DNA of 64,000 nucleotides from the NCBI GenBank assembly GCA_964406945.1, contig CAYOTO010000010.1, positions 23,609 through 87,608 on the forward strand, written 5' to 3'. A program made the position numbers and the translations under genes. The notes under the pieces were generated by a model, which ran no database searches, was not told where the DNA came from, and saw nothing but the letters and a program-made list of their open reading frames with translations. Source of the stretch: UBA2266 sp964406945. GTDB lineage: Bacteria > Planctomycetota > Phycisphaerae > Sedimentisphaerales > Anaerobacaceae. This document shows positions 27,101 to 35,283 of this stretch, one piece after another; position 1 is the stretch's first letter; each line of letters opens with the position of its first letter.

Positions 27101-27685
27101 AGGCTCTTTGCCCGCACCGGGTGCCGGCCGGCCGGGTTGGTTGGCATCGGCCATTTCCGCCGCCGTGGCAACGCTCGAATCGCTCTTGTTCGGCTTAGAA
27201 GCCTTCGACAGACGCCCGATGGTCTTGACGATATCCTCCACACGGTCCGCGGGCATGATCACAACGACCACATTCCTGTGAACGTCGATTATGGCGAGGT
27301 CCTTGCCGTTGCTCGGAACGGCCCCGAACGTGCCTATCGAAACGTCCCCCAGCGCCGACTCGATCGCCCCATTGCTCGGACGCTCGCCGCTCATCGGACC
27401 CAGTTTGCCCATCACGTATTCCCGGTCGGTATCCAGCAGCTCCAGCACAGCCAGAGCTTTCGGAAGATCCGATTCCGTCGAAGTAACCAGCAGAGAATCC
27501 TTTCCCGGCACCTTCGAAACAGCCCCCATCCGAAGCCTCGACACATATTCCTGTGCCTTCTGGGCCGACAGATGCTTGAGAGTAATCACCTTGTGATTAG
27601 GCGATTTCGACCGGCCGGCGGCGACGCAAATCGAAGACGCCGCCAGAACAACCGCCAGAAGCATCCGGAAACGGCTTTTCACCAT
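24200..27685 (-). CDS. gspD: Type II secretion outer-membrane secretin GspD, enlarged
   Basis: A 1161-residue secretin forming the outer-membrane channel. The signal peptide ends near AAG at residue 27. Repeated N-domains follow; the N0/N1-like segments include VTLKLQGKLRGNLQVKDLY near 430-450. The C-terminal secretin core (about 900-1110) contains VPDGSTIILGGL and the signature VPLLGDIPLVGGLF. Classical GspD has about 650-700 residues. Here there is an extra N-terminal repeat domain, then a 200-residue Pro/Glu/Ala/Asn-rich linker (about 150-375), and further Ser/Thr/Gly-rich linkers inside later N-domains. The ATG at 27685 has AAGGGT eight bases upstream. No GspS pilotin gene was recognised nearby. 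Confidence 0.93.
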   Translation of the reverse strand: MVKSRFRMLLAVVLAASSICVAAGRSKSPNHKVITLKHLSAQKAQEYVSRLRMGAVSKVPGKDSLLVTSTESDLPKALAVLELLDTDREYVMGKLGPMSGERPSNGAIESALGDVSIGTFGAVPSNGKDLAIIDVHRNVVVVIMPADRVEDIVKTIGRLSKASKPNKSDSSVATAAEMADANQPGRPAPGAGKEPADTEAEQDNSAAMESTQTSDSNAPQNKLVEPNKAANPIERESEDEAGGGSDAEKDAMAAMAALLEDGNLADAPRKEGEMIDIELPEPIEPAAPNKPEPAEPATVNETVEPNEPATRPDISKADLETTEKAPAPGPDANTGQAAKIERPQSKTIDLSSTSNQAKTKTPAEMVSDENSYKPDDPTGGNNPLKVTLPDKMSVESLMGLVGEYMNLDYMYEPKDIAAAGEVTLKLQGKLRGNLQVKDLYPLLESVLKFKGLAMSRVGNVVTVVKQADIGVIDPMLMVEGGKVRHGDVVITRVFKLQHIETSSAKNLLTTMKLGVTISDLPENQTLIVTGYAYRMNRIEQLLAMIDKPGKPREFRYRQLQYTMAKSLAPTVKSLAEQLGEVTVSVSVSSTTTAAPAGETEAMRRARLAREAAARRAEASRSGGASAPTAPDAVFLDADERTNRILMIGNAEQLEIVEQLIDTLDVAQQDLRHMKLYKIKHVDAEEVRKKMSELGIISGSGGYGSNRYGSSTSSSTSTTAGRTTAPNNSGPSRTTPSSGMSATADALVEEPQVVVIEATNSLLVNATDEQHNQMAAILAYIDQETDEGEIPYKIYPLENQKPEDLAGVLEQLVKETIQDKEGKVEKVVQRQEDTIVIVPDENTFSLIVYASKKNQEWIANLIEQLDKRRPQVLIDVALVEITRNDLFEYDLNIIANAQHAVAGNQIIGVDSLLKSTDTILEGGWNVGGSGSTTGFYGSEKIQALFTAMDRKDYGRILAQPKVLVNDNEQGVISTNEKTYVQEDTTVYTDQGVPVTSSKWTEYPAKIELSITPNISEGDLLRLEIDMTREDFEKKQDAPPDYRTSQVTTVVTVPDGSTIILGGLTKLNQTKNRGKVPLLGDIPLVGGLFSGVSNSDKANKLYIFVRANILRPDETSGMANLEKISRENREAFEEAERMFQQKQDWPGLDSKPMEPVKVLGDIN

Positions 27686-28105
27686 GATACACCCTTCTCT
27701 CATAATAGAAAATCCCATCGCTTGTAACGTAACCCTGTGCCAAAAGCGCAAAATGAGCCGGGCTAACCGGTCGGCTCAAAAAAAACGCTGAAAACCCGGA
27801 AAATTATGAACCTGAACCATACAATTCGACATTCTGCGCAAGGCGCAGCACGTCCGATACCTATTCAGACACGCCAAATCGATAAAAGTTCCCCGCCTCC
27901 ACTGGAAAATAAATTTTTCGCCCCGTACCTTTGGATAAAGGTCGAAAAACAGCCAATACTTTCTATCGGCCGGTTTTTATTGGACTTTCGAGACTGCGAA
28001 AATCCGATACAACCGTTTCCAGCCGAGTGCACGATACCGGCGTAAACGCCATAGAAAACATAAGAAATGAATCACCTCTCGGCAACTTGGGAAATGTCTC
28101 TGCTG
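27686..28105. other. Intergenic region upstream of gspD
   Basis: About 420 bp between gspC and gspD on the minus strand, an unusually large gap for this operon. It contains an inverted repeat GAGCCG/CGGCTC (27755-27760 and 27772-27777) flanked by an A8 run on the plus strand side. Read on the minus strand the T-run precedes the hairpin, so it is not a terminator for gspC; it could be part of a leader for gspD. A second promoter for gspD is likely but was not identified. No coding frame is convincing. Confidence 0.4.
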
Positions 28106-29119
28106 CTACCTGCCCGAACTTCTCGGCGCACGCCTTACCGGAGGTCTGGCGGGTATCCGGGTCGGAGAGGAAGAACTGCGTCTGTTGAGCCTTCTGCCCA
28201 GATCGTCGAGCTTTTTAGCCTCGTCGGGCGTCACATGAGTTGAGGGTTTGGCATTCTTCATCAGCTCGTCTATTCGGGCCGCCTTCTCCGCCTCGCTCAA
28301 AGGCTTCCTGCCGCTTTTCTCGGTGTTCAGGCTGTTCTGCACACCGCGAAGCTGACTGATCAGCTCTTCCATCTTCGCCCTCTCTGCCGGGTCCACCGCC
28401 GGAGGCGCAGGCCTTGGCCGTGAAGCCGTTCTGCTCGAAGCCGCCACATTGGGCGCGGGGGCGTTTGTGTTCTTAGAGCCGTTCGAACGCGTCGCATCTG
28501 TTATAGCCTTCGCCGGGCTGCTGCCGGTATTGCCGGCCCGCATCGCGGCCACACGCGAAGCAACCGAATCGCCGTCCGTTTCCAGGGTCGATGAAACCGA
28601 TACCGGGCCGCTGTCGGCCGTTAATGTCATTTGCTCGTCGCCGCTGGAGACGACCACCGAATCCTCGTTGATTTCCTCGATCTTGAGATGCCCCAGCGTA
28701 GCGTCCACACGCACCCAGTGCGATCCCTTGCCCACTTCATCCACGAAAGCCAGCGATTCGGACGGATCGCCCTGGCAATAGCTTATTCCGACAAGCTTGA
28801 ACTTGGGCTGCGGCTTGGCAGGTTCGATGTTCTTCGGAAGCAGATCCCGCGGATCAATCTTCGCTACCGCCCTTTCCGGCGCCGGAGGATTGAGAAAATG
28901 AGCGTATGATTGTGCCTGTTTTACCAGCGGATCGGCCTTATCGCTCCCACCCGAGGAAGCTCCCCTGGCTTTTGTGAAAGCCGCGACGGCCCCGGGCTTG
29001 TTCAGAAATTCCTCTATCTCCGAATTGCCCTTGAACCCGAAAACCACCGAACTGACCAGAAATACCACCGCCAGTGCTGCAACCGCTATGCTCGTTATAC
29101 GCAATGTCTTTATCATCAT
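28106..29119 (-). CDS. gspC: Type II secretion inner-membrane protein, GspC-like
   Basis: A 337-residue bitopic protein: one membrane span at residues 7-29, a periplasmic linker, then an HR-like domain (about residues 100-175) with the strand pattern PKFKLVGISYCQGDPSESLAFVDE and WVRVDATLGHLKIEEI. This domain in GspC/PilP contacts the secretin. The remaining 160 residues are low-complexity and basic, ending in an Arg/Pro/Ser tail, instead of the PDZ domain of classical GspC. The first-gene position in a gspC-M array supports the call. Two adjacent ATGs (29119, 29116) follow AAGGG. The cytochrome gene ends 45 bp upstream. Confidence 0.72.
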   Translation of the reverse strand: MMIKTLRITSIAVAALAVVFLVSSVVFGFKGNSEIEEFLNKPGAVAAFTKARGASSGGSDKADPLVKQAQSYAHFLNPPAPERAVAKIDPRDLLPKNIEPAKPQPKFKLVGISYCQGDPSESLAFVDEVGKGSHWVRVDATLGHLKIEEINEDSVVVSSGDEQMTLTADSGPVSVSSTLETDGDSVASRVAAMRAGNTGSSPAKAITDATRSNGSKNTNAPAPNVAASSRTASRPRPAPPAVDPAERAKMEELISQLRGVQNSLNTEKSGRKPLSEAEKAARIDELMKNAKPSTHVTPDEAKKLDDLGRRLNRRSSSSPTRIPARPPVRRAPRSSGR

Positions 29120-29164
29120 GAACCCTTTCCTTATCCTTATTACTCTTTTGACATTGCGCAGGTG

Positions 29165-30469
29165 CTATGGTTCCCTCCAATGAACGATTTTTTCGAAATA
29201 TTCGTCCTTATTACCCGCAAAATGCGTACTTTTTTCGGGAGTATGGCATTTCAGGCAGGCTTCATCGCCTTCTTCACGGGTTTTTACGGCGGGATTGGCG
29301 ATATGGGCTGAACCGGGCCCGTGGCAGTTCTCGCAGCCCACGTTTTTCAGATCCGGCGTCTTTTCTTCTGTAATATAGCCGCTCTCGTATTCCATCCCAA
29401 CCACATGGCAGACCACGCATTCCGGATCGTACTGCGATCCGACCTCCACCAGGGATTCAAACGCATTGGCGTGGGCCTTGGTGCTCCATTTCTCGTACTC
29501 GTACTCGTGGCAGCTCTTGCACCGGTCCGAACCAACAAATTTCAAGTCGCCCTCCAGCTTGAAACGCGGATAACTTTCCAGAAGATTGGCCTCCTTGACC
29601 AGCAATTGATAGGTCTGGTAAAGATTCACCTGCTGCGGGTCCTTCGGCATATCCTCGGAAACCGCCGCCCGGCCGTAACGCACCGAAGGCCCGTTCGGCT
29701 TATCGAAGTCGAATTTCAGGATCGTAACATACCTGCCGAAATAGCCTACAGACGCAACCACGGGCATTTCTCCCGGCTCGCTCAGAAGCTGCGGCTCATC
29801 CGAATCGGTCCTCAGAATAACACAATCGACCCCCAGCCTGTTCTGGCGGATGTAGTCGACTACCGACCTGTCGCCGTTTTCCACCAGCAGTATCGACCCG
29901 GCCCGACCGGCATCGGCAAACAGCTCGTCCAGCCTGGCCGTGGGATCGCTCGCCGAATCGTAGACCGCTACCCGCACCGGCGGATCTTCATGCCTGAAAA
30001 CCGAACCGATCTTGTTATCCGGTGCCCCGCCAACGCCCTCGGCCGCACTTAAGACCTCGAACCCGGACTCCAGACGCCCCGCATAGCCCAAATTCACCGC
30101 GGTTTGAACGTCCTCCCGCGTGAAATTCACCACATCGTAGCCGAGCAGGTTGTAGGCTTCCATTATAATGTTGAACTTGATCAGATCCTGCTCACCCCGG
30201 CCCTCGATCAGGTTGCCGGTATCGACAATCAACCGGTCTTCTTCGCTCACACCCTTCCAGAGGGCTCCGCGACGGTCGAAACCGCCCAGTTGCCCGCCGC
30301 TGCAACCGCAAGGCCTCATCGCACCCAGCTCGTTGCCGGTCAAAAAGACGGTAAAAACCCCGCTCTCAGGCTCGATACCGGGATTTTCGCCCTCAGTACG
30401 CACCTCGTTCGGGGGCTCACAAGACGCCCCCAGGCACAAAAGACAAACGAATATGGCCAACAGTCTCAT
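29165..30469 (-). CDS. Four-haem cytochrome c lipoprotein with metallophosphatase-like N-domain
   Basis: A 434-residue exported protein. The signal LLCLGASC gives a lipobox with Cys at about residue 17. Residues 35-290 resemble the 5'-nucleotidase/UshA-like metallophosphatase fold found fused to cytochromes, including PCGCSGGQLGGFDRR near 53 and LIVDTGN near 80; the full set of metal ligands is not evident, so activity is doubtful. Residues about 315-434 carry four CxxCH haem sites (CKSCH, CVVCH, CENCH, CLKCH), arranged as in cytochrome c554-type domains. It should sit at the membrane facing the periplasm or outside, in electron transfer. The ATG at 30469 is preferred over one at 30511 because it begins the signal peptide. 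It lies 43 bp after the DUF1573 gene. Confidence 0.8.
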   Translation of the reverse strand: MRLLAIFVCLLCLGASCEPPNEVRTEGENPGIEPESGVFTVFLTGNELGAMRPCGCSGGQLGGFDRRGALWKGVSEEDRLIVDTGNLIEGRGEQDLIKFNIIMEAYNLLGYDVVNFTREDVQTAVNLGYAGRLESGFEVLSAAEGVGGAPDNKIGSVFRHEDPPVRVAVYDSASDPTARLDELFADAGRAGSILLVENGDRSVVDYIRQNRLGVDCVILRTDSDEPQLLSEPGEMPVVASVGYFGRYVTILKFDFDKPNGPSVRYGRAAVSEDMPKDPQQVNLYQTYQLLVKEANLLESYPRFKLEGDLKFVGSDRCKSCHEYEYEKWSTKAHANAFESLVEVGSQYDPECVVCHVVGMEYESGYITEEKTPDLKNVGCENCHGPGSAHIANPAVKTREEGDEACLKCHTPEKSTHFAGNKDEYFEKIVHWREP

Positions 30470-30512
30470 AAAATACCCCCTTAAGCGTCGGACGCAGCAC
30501 GACGCCGTCAAT

Positions 30513-31646
30513 CTACTTCCTGAGATAGAATCCGCGGCAGTTGATTGAAACGCGCTCGCCGTCGCTCAGATTCACATAGAAAGTATCAGTAAACAGCGCT
30601 TTGCCCTCCGACGCCGGCGGCGTAATCTCAACTTCGAACTCATAGCCGTCCGTCAGTTCGCGCGTGTTCTTTACCTTTATATGGTTGTTCCGCGTGGAAG
30701 TCGATTCGATATCGAAAGCCTCGCCGTAGTTGTTGAGAACCCAGATCTTCCGCTCTATCGGCTTGCCCTCTTCGGCGTTAAACAGAATCAACTGCGGAGG
30801 CGAAAGCTTATAACGGGCCAGCGTGCTGAAACCGATCGTAATCCCTTTGGCCTCCGGGTGGGTAAGGCTGATCTCGATAGCCCCGGCCAGACCGCGTTTG
30901 AGCTTCTCTTCGTCCACTTTGGGCTGAATTGTAAACTCGGTCGCCTCGACAGCCGGATCGATATCGGCCGTTATGACGTTCGCCGTCGAGCGAAACCGGG
31001 TTATCGAAAACGCCTTGCCGTCCAGGCTCTTGAGCGTAATCGGCGGGCAGCCCGCCTCCGGCTTATTCAGAAACAGCCGAAGCGCCTTCGGATTGTAATC
31101 CACCTTGGGCACTATCTTGGCCTTTATGCCTATGCCGACCTTGGGCTGCTTCCTGTCATTGGATTCGATGTACAGCGTCCGCGAAAATGTTCCCGCCCGC
31201 GTAGGCAGGCTGCAACTGATCTTAAGTGTGCCGCTTTGGCCCTTCTTGAGTTCCTTTTTGTCCATCGTGGCCGTACAGCCGCAGCAGGCCCCGATCTTGG
31301 TCAGCTTCAATATTCCTTCGCCAACATTCGTGATTTTGATCTCTTCGCTTTTCCTCATCCCCGGACCGGCCTCACCGAAATCGGCCTCCATCGAATCCAG
31401 ACTGATCTTGGGCGGACGCTGGACTGTATCGGCCACCGCCGTATTGTTCGACTCCGGCTCAGCGTCTTCCGTGCCGGAAGGCCTGGGGCTTACCGCAGTT
31501 TCGTTGTTGTTGTCCGCAACCGTCGTCGAGTCTTTCGGTTCGACTTGCGGAGTCTTCGAATCGGCGCTCTGCTCCTCACACCCGAATGTCAGGAGCAGCG
31601 CGAAACAAGCAAGTACGGACACGACAAAGAAGCTATTACGATTCAT
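30513..31646 (-). CDS. DUF1573 domain lipoprotein
   Basis: A 377-residue lipoprotein: signal peptide with LLLTFGCEEQ lipobox (Cys at about residue 23), then a disordered Ser/Thr/Asn/Pro stretch to about 75. A DUF1573 domain (about 82-175) follows, with the family pattern ADFGEAGPG, then I.NVGEGILKLTKIGACCGCTAT and LYIESND. The remaining part has further immunoglobulin-like beta strands. DUF1573 proteins are common in planctomycetes and Bacteroidetes and have no firm function. The ATG at 31646 has GGAG about eight bases upstream. It is the first gene of the leftward run leading into the gsp operon. Confidence 0.85.
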   Translation of the reverse strand: MNRNSFFVVSVLACFALLLTFGCEEQSADSKTPQVEPKDSTTVADNNNETAVSPRPSGTEDAEPESNNTAVADTVQRPPKISLDSMEADFGEAGPGMRKSEEIKITNVGEGILKLTKIGACCGCTATMDKKELKKGQSGTLKISCSLPTRAGTFSRTLYIESNDRKQPKVGIGIKAKIVPKVDYNPKALRLFLNKPEAGCPPITLKSLDGKAFSITRFRSTANVITADIDPAVEATEFTIQPKVDEEKLKRGLAGAIEISLTHPEAKGITIGFSTLARYKLSPPQLILFNAEEGKPIERKIWVLNNYGEAFDIESTSTRNNHIKVKNTRELTDGYEFEVEITPPASEGKALFTDTFYVNLSDGERVSINCRGFYLRK

Positions 31647-32235
31647 GTTCTCTACTCCAATTGAGAGCGTCTTATAATATGGTCTGCATGGCCTGCGAAG
31701 CCGTTTTTTCAGCCCGAAACTCCGCACAGCAGAGAAGCCCGTTCTCATCCAAAGCCGTTTACAGGACGCTCCGGGTCAAAACTTGTTTTCCCGAGCTACT
31801 TGAACACGCCATTTTATCTACGATACAACACCCACGCAAAGAATTTTCGCCTCCCGAACGCCCGAAAACCTCGGTTGCCCCTGGAACCGGCCCCGGGTGT
31901 GCACGCCCGTCCGCCGGATAGAGCCATGCACCATTATACAGACCTGCAGTTGCGGTTGTTTGCCGATAAACGCCCTTTTTGGCCCGTAATAACCCCGCAA
32001 ACAGCGGTTTATTGGACACAAAACCATTTTCTTTCGCCGGTCCGAACCAAACCCGCACCGTCGCACGAACCACTGTTATAACCGTTGAGGGTCTTTTTCG
32101 CTGTCCCGATATGCCCGCGACGCCGATACTGTAAACGGGCGTTGCCGCACCTTTGGGCCTGACGGCCGTACTTGCATAATACCGGCGGCGCCGGTACCAT
32201 ACTGGGTCTTAATCCAATGTTTCTCGGAGCCGAAT
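31647..32235. other. Divergent intergenic region before the glycan locus
   Basis: About 590 bp between the leftward DUF1573 gene and the rightward polyprenyl-phosphate glycosyltransferase. On the minus strand ATATTATAAG, 25-35 bp upstream of the DUF1573 start, could be a -10 element (plus-strand positions 31670-31681) without a clear -35. Short overlapping open frames on both strands have Arg/Pro-rich compositions and look like chance. No RNA gene or repeat was recognised. Confidence 0.35.
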
Positions 32236-33222
32236 ATGGCCGAATATGGTCTCGAACTCTCGGTCGTAGTGCCCCTGCTTAACGAGCAGGACAATATAGA
32301 AGAGCTTCACGAGCAGATAAAACAGGCACTGGCCGAAAAATTCGACTACGAAGTAATTTTCGTCGACGATGGAAGCACCGACAAAAGCTTTGAAATCCTT
32401 GCGCGCCTGCAGAAAGAAGACAATCGCGTCCGCGTAATCCGGTTTCGAAAGAACTTTGGCCAGACAGCGGCCATGAGCGCCGGTTTCTCCCACGCCAGAG
32501 GCAGGCTGATCGCCCCCATGGACGCCGATCTTCAGAACGACCCGGCCGACATACCCGCCATGGTCGAAAAACTCGACGAAGGGTACGATATCGTCAGCGG
32601 CTGGCGAAAAGTCAGGCACGACAAGACCCTGACGAGGCTGTTGCCCTCAAAAATTGCAAACTGGATCATCTCCAAAATAACGGGCGTACCGCTTCACGAC
32701 TTCGGCTGCACTCTCAAAATCTACCGCGCCGAGATTCTCAAACAAACCAACCTCTACGGCGAAATGCACCGCTTCATACCCGCACTTGCGTCGTGGGCCG
32801 GTGCCGATATCCGCGAAATGGTCGTCAATCACCGCCCCAGAACGGCAGGCGTCGCAAAATACGGCCTCGGCAGAATCACCAAAGTCGTGCTCGACCTGAT
32901 CACGGTCAAGTTCCTCGGCTCTTACTCGACCAAGCCCATCTATGTATTCGGAGGCCTCGGCGGGCTATCGGCACTCGGAGCGTTCATGGTGGGCCTGATA
33001 GTCCTCTATCAGAAGTTCATGGCCGCCAGACCCATAGCCATGAACAGAAACCCCCTGCTCATCCTCACCGCCGTGCTGATTCTGGCCACCATCCAGTTCA
33101 TTCTCATGGGCCTCATAGCCGAGCTGCTGGTAAGGACCTACCACGAGTCCCAGAGCCGCCCCACCTACGTAATCCGAGAAATCCTCGAATCAACAGATGA
33201 CCGGGAAGAAGATAATGGCTAA
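32236..33222 (+). CDS. Polyprenyl-phosphate glycosyltransferase, family 2
   Basis: A 328-residue GT2 enzyme of the dolichol-phosphate-mannose-synthase type, which moves a sugar from a nucleotide donor to a polyprenyl phosphate on the inner face of the membrane. The GT-A domain shows SVVVPLLNEQDNIEEL at the start, FVDDGSTDKSFE near 48 and the metal site MDADLQND near 97. Two membrane spans near residues 235-257 and 275-300 complete the layout seen in ArnC/GtrB-like proteins. The ATG at 32236 has GGAG six to eight bases upstream. It overlaps the next gene by 8 bp. The sugar cannot be told from sequence; the lipid-linked product probably feeds the adjacent GT39-like transferase. Confidence 0.88.
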   Translation: MAEYGLELSVVVPLLNEQDNIEELHEQIKQALAEKFDYEVIFVDDGSTDKSFEILARLQKEDNRVRVIRFRKNFGQTAAMSAGFSHARGRLIAPMDADLQNDPADIPAMVEKLDEGYDIVSGWRKVRHDKTLTRLLPSKIANWIISKITGVPLHDFGCTLKIYRAEILKQTNLYGEMHRFIPALASWAGADIREMVVNHRPRTAGVAKYGLGRITKVVLDLITVKFLGSYSTKPIYVFGGLGGLSALGAFMVGLIVLYQKFMAARPIAMNRNPLLILTAVLILATIQFILMGLIAELLVRTYHESQSRPTYVIREILESTDDREEDNG

Positions 33223-35170
33223 ACACCAAAAGAACCGCCCCAGCAGGAAACCTGCACCCAGATCGCCTCAAAAGCCCGCCAGGATTCGCGAACCCATGGC
33301 CGCCTGGAAGAAAAATCTGATCTTCGCCCTTATAACGGCGGTACTGGCGGCGATACCTTTCGCTTACGGCAAGTACTTCGAGTTGAACACGCCCGGTGCT
33401 TTCGATTCGGGCGCGTATGTCTATTCGGCCGCACACGTGCTCGACGGAGCCGAAATCGGCGTGGACGAAAAGCCCAGCGCCCAGCACGGCACGCTTCTGG
33501 TGAACATGCTCGGGGTCAAACTGTTCGGCTACAGTGACTACGGCCCGAAAATCATTCAGGGACTCATGCAGATAGCCGCGTTGGTCCTGATGTACCTGGC
33601 CATGAGAAAGGCCTTCGGAGCGCTGGCCGCCGGCGTCGGCGTGGTCATGGCGTCGCTGTTTCTTTCATCGCCGCTGATAGCCAAGTACGGCAACGTAAAA
33701 GAACAGTACATGATCGCCTTCATGATCGCCGGCATAAGCTGCTTCATGCTCTACGAATTCTCGAAGAAATGGCCCTGGGCCGTCGCCGCCGGAGCCTGCC
33801 TGATATGGGGACCGCTTTTCAAACAGACCGGCATGTCCGCAATAGGCGCAGTCGGCGTATACCTATTCGTCCAGCCTATATTCAAAAACAGAACCGTCAA
33901 ACAGACCGCGAAGGAAATCGGCCTCTTATTCGCCGGAGCCGCTGCCGCCCTAGCCCCAATTTTCATATGGATCATAGGCTGGGACATCCAGTGGCACCTG
34001 CCTTACGAGTGGCTGTGGAATATACTGGCCGGACTAATCCCGTCAGGTGATTCGGCCGAAAGCGGCGCAATCGGCGGAGCCTACATCTCCGAGGCGCGCA
34101 AATTCGTGCCGTTCTCGGAGCAGTTCCCGCGCGTGATGCGATATTACGGACTCTTCTGGCTGCCGATCGGACTGGCCGCCGGATCGATAGTCTTTGCCGT
34201 GGCAATGTTTATCCAGGACCGTTTTTTCAAAGACAAAAGAACCGCCCCGCTCTGCCGCCGCCTGGTTCTGCTGCTGGGCCTCTGGTGGATGCTCGACATG
34301 GCGTTTGTATGGATCAGCCCGAGGTCTTACGAGCAGTACTACCTGCCCTTGAACGCCTCGGCCGCCATGCTCGCCGGATTCGTGCTGGTCCTGTTCACCA
34401 GAAAGATGCTCGACCCGACCACCAAAATTGGCTGGAAGATCATCGGCCTGGTAATAATGCATGTGGTCTTCATCACCGGCACACACCACATAATCCACGG
34501 CGTAAAGAAAAGTCCCTTTTCCGGTCAGTCTTACGGCAAGGATGTCAGACGAAACGGTTACGTCCAGAGGTACAAGGAAGTATCGAGAATTAACGAAACC
34601 GGCATAATCTACCCCTGGCAGGCCGTCGGCCAATACATACAGAACAACTCCGAACCCGACGACAAAATGTACGTCTGGGGCTGGTATCCGGGCATTTACG
34701 TCGCGGCCCAGCGGTTCAGCTCAGCGTCGAAGGCATTTTCCATGCCGCGTCCGGCGCCGCCGGTGCTTGCCGAGCTGGTCGATACTCTGCTGAAGGAGTT
34801 CAAGGCCGAACCGCCCAAATATATAGTCGACTCGCACAAACGCCACATCCCGCTGGAGCGTCCGCCGTATGAACTGTGGCCCATTATGAATCCGCGGTTC
34901 TTTCCGAAACTGATCGAGCGACCCGTTTTTCTGCCGAGGGCCCCCGCCATCATCGAGCAGTACAACCAGGCCTGGGCGCAGATGCTGGAAAAGAGCTTCG
35001 ACCAGGCCGAGGCCGAAAGATACAAAGCTCTCGCTCCGCTCAGAGAGTACATCCGCGATAATTATGAGATCGTGGACCAGCAGGCATACAGGCCCGACCC
35101 GTACGGAGGTCTGCGCCATCCGAAATTCAGCAACCAGGTAATCTTCCGACTGAAAAACCGGGCCGGCTGA
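33215..35170 (+). CDS. Polytopic GT39/ArnT-like glycosyltransferase
   Basis: A 651-residue membrane protein. About 60 N-terminal residues (basic, then the first span at about 30-50) lead to a periplasmic loop with GAFDSGAYVYSA near residue 62, the acidic-residue position expected in GT-C enzymes, followed by 9-11 hydrophobic spans to about residue 440 and a soluble C-terminal domain. Enzymes of this superfamily (PMT, ArnT, PF13231) use polyprenyl-phosphate sugars to glycosylate lipids or proteins on the outer side of the membrane. The ATG at 33215 with GGAAGA seven bases upstream is preferred over one at 33197. It overlaps the GT2 gene by 8 bp, suggesting the two act in sequence. The acceptor is unknown. 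Confidence 0.78.
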   Translation: MAKHQKNRPSRKPAPRSPQKPARIREPMAAWKKNLIFALITAVLAAIPFAYGKYFELNTPGAFDSGAYVYSAAHVLDGAEIGVDEKPSAQHGTLLVNMLGVKLFGYSDYGPKIIQGLMQIAALVLMYLAMRKAFGALAAGVGVVMASLFLSSPLIAKYGNVKEQYMIAFMIAGISCFMLYEFSKKWPWAVAAGACLIWGPLFKQTGMSAIGAVGVYLFVQPIFKNRTVKQTAKEIGLLFAGAAAALAPIFIWIIGWDIQWHLPYEWLWNILAGLIPSGDSAESGAIGGAYISEARKFVPFSEQFPRVMRYYGLFWLPIGLAAGSIVFAVAMFIQDRFFKDKRTAPLCRRLVLLLGLWWMLDMAFVWISPRSYEQYYLPLNASAAMLAGFVLVLFTRKMLDPTTKIGWKIIGLVIMHVVFITGTHHIIHGVKKSPFSGQSYGKDVRRNGYVQRYKEVSRINETGIIYPWQAVGQYIQNNSEPDDKMYVWGWYPGIYVAAQRFSSASKAFSMPRPAPPVLAELVDTLLKEFKAEPPKYIVDSHKRHIPLERPPYELWPIMNPRFFPKLIERPVFLPRAPAIIEQYNQAWAQMLEKSFDQAEAERYKALAPLREYIRDNYEIVDQQAYRPDPYGGLRHPKFSNQVIFRLKNRAG

Positions 35171-35283
35171 CTATAGTATGTATCACCTGAGATTACGTCA
35201 TACCGAACAAAGGCAAGCATCCGGGCTTCTAAAAGAGATGTTACTTTGATGAGTCCGTGGCTCATTTAGCGTAGAGAAATGCC

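Noticed and set aside
24269..27727. Very long plus-strand open frame opposite gspD (1152 codons)
   Set aside because: It is the antisense shadow of gspD: Arg/Leu/His-rich composition, no ribosome site, and the opposite strand encodes clear secretin motifs.
27755..27777. GC-rich hairpin with adjacent A8 run upstream of gspD, considered as a gspC terminator
   Set aside because: On the transcribed (minus) strand the T-run comes before the hairpin, not after it, so it does not have terminator geometry.
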